Below are positions 6,628 through 8,783 of a stretch of DNA of 8,783 nt, in pieces. The translations under genes were made by a program, and so were the position numbers. The DNA is from Bilophila wadsworthia ATCC 49260 (GTDB taxonomy: Bacteria > Desulfobacterota > Desulfovibrionia > Desulfovibrionales > Desulfovibrionaceae), in assembly GCF_000701705.1 (NCBI RefSeq), contig NZ_JNJP01000111.1, positions 1 to 8,783 on the forward strand, read 5' to 3'. The first letter of the stretch is position 1. Every line of letters begins with the position of its first letter. The notes below the pieces were generated by a model. That model had not been told where the DNA came from, searched no databases, and saw nothing but the letters and a program-made list of their open reading frames with translations.

Positions 6628-6744
6628 TTGGGGGAGGGGAGAGGGAACCTTTCTGGAGAAAGGTTCCCTCTCCCCTCCCCAAAACCCCCTCCTCTCATCC
6701 TCCAAAGGTTTTCGACTGGTGGGGAGGCTGCGCGGCGGGAGTTC
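6628..6744 (+). repeat. Dispersed palindrome with tail, copy 4; hysA terminator
   Basis: Bases 6631-6654 pair perfectly with 6657-6680 (24 base pairs, centre GG). A tail of about 64 bases follows, holding CCCCCTCCTCTCATCC, CTCCAAAGG, TTTTCGACTGG and GGGGAGGCTGCGCGG. Palindrome plus tail are nearly identical to 7905-8022. It starts 18 bases after the hysA stop codon, so it probably ends hysBA transcription. In this copy the palindrome is next to the gene end and the tail points away from it. Confidence 0.85.
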
Positions 6745-6755
6745 TTTTTTGCTTC

Positions 6756-6796
6756 AAAAAGGCCGGAATGGATTCGTGAATCCGTTCCGGCTTTTT
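6756..6796. terminator. Bidirectional terminator between hysA and mazG
   Basis: The arm 6756-6775 (AAAAAGGCCGGAATGGATTC) pairs with 6778-6796, with one bulged G and one G-U pair, around a very short loop. The A-run on the left and T-run on the right (CTTTTT) make it able to stop transcription from both sides. It stands between convergent genes, behind the hysA repeat hairpin and ahead of the mazG one. Confidence 0.85.
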
Positions 6797-6876
6797 CATT
6801 TCATGAAAGGGAGGAGCGTTGTAGGGATGAAGGTGGATGACCGCAGGGAATGCTGTGGAAAGGGATTCGATAACGT

Positions 6877-6954
6877 CGAAAGTCTTTGAAAGGGTGGGGG
6901 AGGTTTGGAGGGGGCGGGGAAACCTTCTTCAGAAAGTTTTCCCGCCCCCTTTAA
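6877..6954 (-). repeat. Dispersed palindrome with tail, copy 5, inverted; mazG terminator
   Basis: Bases 6909-6928 pair with 6931-6950 with one mismatch (6924/6935) and one G-T pair; A/T and G/T pairs extend it outward to about 6905/6954. The G-rich arm is GGGGGCGGGG rather than GGGGAGGGG, with the matching change CCCGCCCCC on the other arm. Its tail, CGAAAGTCTTTGAAAGGGTGGGGG at 6877-6900, is the reverse complement form of the tail at 6681-6715. It starts two bases past the mazG stop codon, so relative to mazG the order is stop, palindrome, tail, as for hysA. Confidence 0.75.
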
Positions 6955-6956
6955 TT

Positions 6957-7811
6957 TTAGTCTTCCGTTTTTTCCGTACCGGGCTTCTCGGCGGCTTTGA
7001 CCTCGTTCCAGAGGTCGTCCTTGTCGTCGAGGGAAAGGCTGACGAAATCGAGGTTGCGTTCGCGGGCAATGGCTTCCATGCGCTCGAAACGGGCGAGGAA
7101 GCGTTCGGTGGCGGCGTTCAGGGCGGGGGCCGCCTTGATGCCCTTGCGGCGGCCAAGCTCGACGAGGGTGAACATGTGGTCTCCGAATTCGTGTTCGATG
7201 GCCTCGGCGTCATCGGACGCCATTGCATCGAGCAGTTCCAGCCATTCGGCCTCGACCTGCTTTTCGACGTCTTCATTTTCGGGCCACGTGAAGCCCACGC
7301 GGTCGGCCTTGGAGTGGATGCGGTAGGCCTTTGTCAGAGGCGGCAGGCCGCGCGGCAGGCTGTCATAGGTCCCCTTGGGGCCTTCGGCGTCCGCAGCGGC
7401 CTTTTCCTCGCGTTTGATGCGGTCCCAGTCCTTGAGCTGTTCGGACTGGTTTTCATAGGTCGTGTCGCTGAAAACGTGGGGATGGCGGCGTACCATCTTG
7501 GCGGCTTCGACTTCGAGCGCGTCCGCGAGGGACGGGCCGCCCGCGCGGGCCATGAGCTTGCCGATCATCAGGATCAGGAAGGCCACGTCGCCCAGTTCTT
7601 CGACCATATCGGCGGTCTTGCCGGAGCGGATGGCGTCCACGAGTTCGTGGCACTCTTCAATGACATATTCGGTCAGCGATTCCGGCGTCTGCGTGCTGTC
7701 CCACGGACAGCCGTCCGGTGCGATGAGGCGGTCGATGACGGTATTGAGGCGTTCGAGCGCGGCTTGCGTGGCGGCGTCGGCAGCGGCGGGCGCGGTAGTG
7801 GTATCGGACAT
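6957..7811 (-). CDS. mazG: MazG nucleoside triphosphate pyrophosphohydrolase
   Basis: 284-residue cytosolic enzyme that hydrolyses (d)NTPs to the monophosphates and pyrophosphate, a housecleaning role. The reading frame is open from a TTG at 7856, but ATG at 7811 gives the normal start; AAAGGG lies about eight bases before it. Two MazG domains are visible. The first has CPWDSTQTPESL at residues 35-46, then EECHE at 52-56 and EELGD at 71-75, the EExxE...ExxD Mg2+ site. The second, from about residue 160, has YRIHSKADRVGFTWPE and EHEFGDHMFTLVELGR, keeping the acidic pair of the second helical unit. An acidic, alanine-rich linker of about 15 residues at the start and a KPGTEKTED tail are extra. 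cvpA lies upstream on the same strand, but 332 bases and a terminator separate them. A repeat palindrome after the stop codon probably ends transcription. Confidence 0.94.
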   Translation of the reverse strand: MSDTTTAPAAADAATQAALERLNTVIDRLIAPDGCPWDSTQTPESLTEYVIEECHELVDAIRSGKTADMVEELGDVAFLILMIGKLMARAGGPSLADALEVEAAKMVRRHPHVFSDTTYENQSEQLKDWDRIKREEKAAADAEGPKGTYDSLPRGLPPLTKAYRIHSKADRVGFTWPENEDVEKQVEAEWLELLDAMASDDAEAIEHEFGDHMFTLVELGRRKGIKAAPALNAATERFLARFERMEAIARERNLDFVSLSLDDKDDLWNEVKAAEKPGTEKTED

Positions 7812-7858
7812 GAGGTTTCCCTTTTCGGTTCGCAGTTGGAAAATGTGGGCCGTCAACA

Positions 7859-7887
7859 GACATATCCCGGAAGAACGGGGAGTTCAA
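7859..7887 (-). promoter_or_regulatory. Possible mazG promoter
   Basis: On the minus strand TTGAAC (7887-7882) and TATGTC (7864-7859) are separated by 17 bases, a normal sigma70 geometry but with only a moderate -10 match. Transcription would start near 7852, giving a leader of about 40 bases. It lies between the repeat copy at 7905 and the mazG start. Confidence 0.3.
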
Positions 7888-7904
7888 GCCGGAAGGGGAA
7901 AGCA

Positions 7905-8022
7905 TGTGGGGGAGGGGAGAAGGAACCTTTCTCAAGAAAGGTTCCTTCTCCCCTCCCCCACACCCCCTCCTCTCATCCTCCAAAGATTTTCGACTGGTGG
8001 GGAGGCTGCGCGGAGGGAGTTC
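7905..8022 (+). repeat. Dispersed palindrome with tail, copy 6
   Basis: Bases 7905-7932 pair perfectly with 7935-7962 (28 base pairs, centre CA). The tail to 8022 repeats CCCCCTCCTCTCATCC, TTTTCGACTGG and GGGGAGGCTGCGCGG with only about four differences from 6681-6744. Within the stem, G-C at 6644/6667 of copy 4 is A-T here, so both arms changed together. It lies between mazG and cvpA (both minus strand) but is oriented the opposite way to copy 5, so it does not simply follow a gene end in the same polarity. Confidence 0.85.
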
Positions 8023-8035
8023 GTTCCGACGGAAA

Positions 8036-8060
8036 GAAGAAAACCATCTGAAAGAGATGG
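8036..8060 (-). terminator. Rho-independent terminator after cvpA
   Basis: Read on the minus strand, CCATCT (8060-8055) pairs with AGATGG (8049-8044) around a five-base loop and is followed by TTTTCTTCTTT. It lies about 85 bases after the cvpA stop codon, on the far side of the microsatellite, so the (CT)n(AT)n tract would be in the cvpA 3' untranslated RNA. Confidence 0.6.
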
Positions 8061-8097
8061 CTCACTCTTTTACTCAGGTTTATCTGTTTCGTGGAAG

Positions 8098-8142
<45 letters not shown>

Positions 8143-8143
8143 C

Positions 8144-8632
8144 TTATTTACGATATTGCTCGGGGAGGAACTGCTTGAAGACGACGATTGTTTCTTTGAT
8201 CGGCTGGATCATACGGGATTTTTTAATGAAATCGGCGTAGTTGATGAAGTAGGTGAGCAGGGTGACCATGACGGCGCAGATGAGGAACCCCTTGAGCCCG
8301 CCCACGGCCGCCCCGGCGAGGTGGTTGATCCAGTCGGCATAGGCCATCTTGAGAAACGAATGGAGGGCGCGGGAGATCATGCTGATGACGAACATCACCA
8401 TGCAGAGGATCAGCACATAGGCGACGATGTAGACCCATTGGGACGTCGTATACTGGGAAAAGATGCGGCCCAGCTCGCCATAATAGCGCCCGGCGAGCCA
8501 GACGCCGCCGAGGATGCCCACAAGCCCCGCCACTTCGTCGAGAAAGCCGCGCAACGCGCCGCGCAGGGTGAACAGGGCGATGACCGAAAGCAGCACGACA
8601 TCCAGTATATTCAGGTCGTAAGGAAGCGTCAT
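8144..8632 (-). CDS. cvpA: CvpA family membrane protein
   Basis: 162 residues from ATG 8632, the same length as E. coli CvpA. It is an inner-membrane protein with four predicted helices (about 8-24, 28-48, 66-86, 105-130). Family signs are the LDVVLLSV start at 10-17, RGALRGFLDEVAGL at 24-37 and the glycine-rich GAAVGGLKGFLICA at 107-120. In E. coli CvpA is needed for colicin V production and for resistance to bile salts; its molecular role is not settled. The frame is open upstream to a TTG at 8743, but the extra 37 residues are charged and unlike the family. The ATG has no clear ribosome site: the 15 bases before it are C- and T-rich. A strong ribosome site further up belongs to a seven-codon ORF (8698-8721). 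mazG follows on the same strand after a terminator and repeat. Confidence 0.88.
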   Translation of the reverse strand: MTLPYDLNILDVVLLSVIALFTLRGALRGFLDEVAGLVGILGGVWLAGRYYGELGRIFSQYTTSQWVYIVAYVLILCMVMFVISMISRALHSFLKMAYADWINHLAGAAVGGLKGFLICAVMVTLLTYFINYADFIKKSRMIQPIKETIVVFKQFLPEQYRK

Positions 8633-8697
8633 AGAAAAAAGGGGTTGAGGGTCTTCCCGCTTAGGGGCAGGTACGGCAAACGCTGCAATCCGGCGGA

Positions 8698-8721
8698 TCA
8701 CAGCGTCATCATGCGGAACAC
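8698..8721 (-). CDS. Possible seven-codon leader ORF ahead of cvpA
   Basis: On the minus strand GGGGAGG (8736-8730) is followed after eight bases by GTG (8721-8719) and then Phe-Arg-Met-Met-Thr-Leu and TGA (8700-8698). It is out of frame with cvpA, whose ATG is 66 bases further on. The ribosome site is the best in this leader, while cvpA has none visible. A role in translation control of cvpA is only a guess; chance is a real alternative. Confidence 0.2.
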   Translation of the reverse strand: MFRMMTL

Positions 8722-8747
8722 GCTTTGAGCCTCCCCGATCCAAAATA

Positions 8748-8783
8748 CGAAAGTCTTAGGAGGGAGAGGGGTGGGGTCTGGGG
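8748..8783 (-). repeat. Partial dispersed repeat (tail) at window edge, copy 7
   Basis: CGAAAGTCTTAGGAGGGAGAGGGG followed by TGGGGTCTGGGG matches the reverse complement of the tail of copy 4 (CGAAAACCTTTGGAGGATGAG...GGGG) and the tail of copy 5. The palindrome itself would lie just beyond the right edge, upstream of cvpA. Confidence 0.5.

Noticed and set aside
5003..6682. 559-codon open frame on the minus strand across hysA
   Set aside because: Antisense to hysA over its full length, with composition typical of a G+C-rich shadow and no ribosome site; it even runs into the repeat palindrome.
1..8022. The spaced palindromes as a CRISPR array
   Set aside because: Copies are over 1 kb apart, differ in orientation and sequence, and the intervening DNA is genes, not short spacers.
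6837..8051. 404-codon open frame on the plus strand across mazG
   Set aside because: Antisense to mazG, no domain, and both ends translate repeat palindromes.

Overview
The window looks like chromosomal DNA of a sulfate reducer of the Desulfovibrio type (Desulfovibrionales). The main reasons are a periplasmic [NiFeSe] hydrogenase operon with a selenocysteine codon, G+C-rich coding sequence, and a polyamine-binding protein and cvpA-mazG pair typical of free-standing bacterial genomes. The genus cannot be fixed from this sequence alone. There is no phage, insertion sequence, CRISPR array, rRNA or tRNA. Six protein genes plus the recoded hydrogenase large subunit fill the window.

Layout. 93-1130 (+) is a PotD-type spermidine/putrescine-binding lipid-free periplasmic protein, whose transporter partners are not in the window. 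1344-1901 (+) is a membrane-anchored DUF218 (YdcF/SanA-like) protein closed by a clear intrinsic terminator. 1964-2357 is non-coding and holds three adjacent inverted repeats. 2358-3740 (+) is a MATE-family efflux transporter, again followed by a terminator. 3741-4064 is a non-coding control region with a sigma70-type promoter. 4065-6610 (+) is the hydrogenase operon: Tat-exported small subunit hysB, a 98-base gap with three hairpins, then large subunit hysA. 6957-7811 (-) is mazG and 8144-8632 (-) is cvpA; they read toward hysA, and terminators lie between the convergent genes.

The most important point for an annotator is hysA. Ordinary translation stops at a UGA at 6542-6544, which leaves the large subunit without its C-terminal metal-binding motif. 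Reading the UGA as selenocysteine restores Asp-Pro-Sec-Leu-Gly-Cys-Ala-Val-His, followed by exactly 15 residues and a TAA at 6608-6610. A stem-loop immediately after the UGA is a candidate SECIS element. The small subunit independently has an extra cysteine where standard [NiFe] enzymes have proline in the medial cluster, as in [NiFeSe] enzymes. The enzyme should oxidise or make H2 in the periplasm, exchanging electrons with c-type cytochromes.

The second theme is a dispersed intergenic repeat, a 50-57 base near-perfect G-rich/C-rich palindrome with a conserved C-rich and GACTGG-containing tail on one side. Full, diverged or partial copies occur at 1-57, 1161-1230, 2271-2307, 6628-6744, 6877-6954, 7905-8022 and at the right edge. 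Paired base changes between copies keep the stem intact. Several copies sit just after a stop codon and probably serve as transcription terminators. A (CT)11(AT)11 microsatellite abuts the cvpA stop codon, which is unusual in bacteria.
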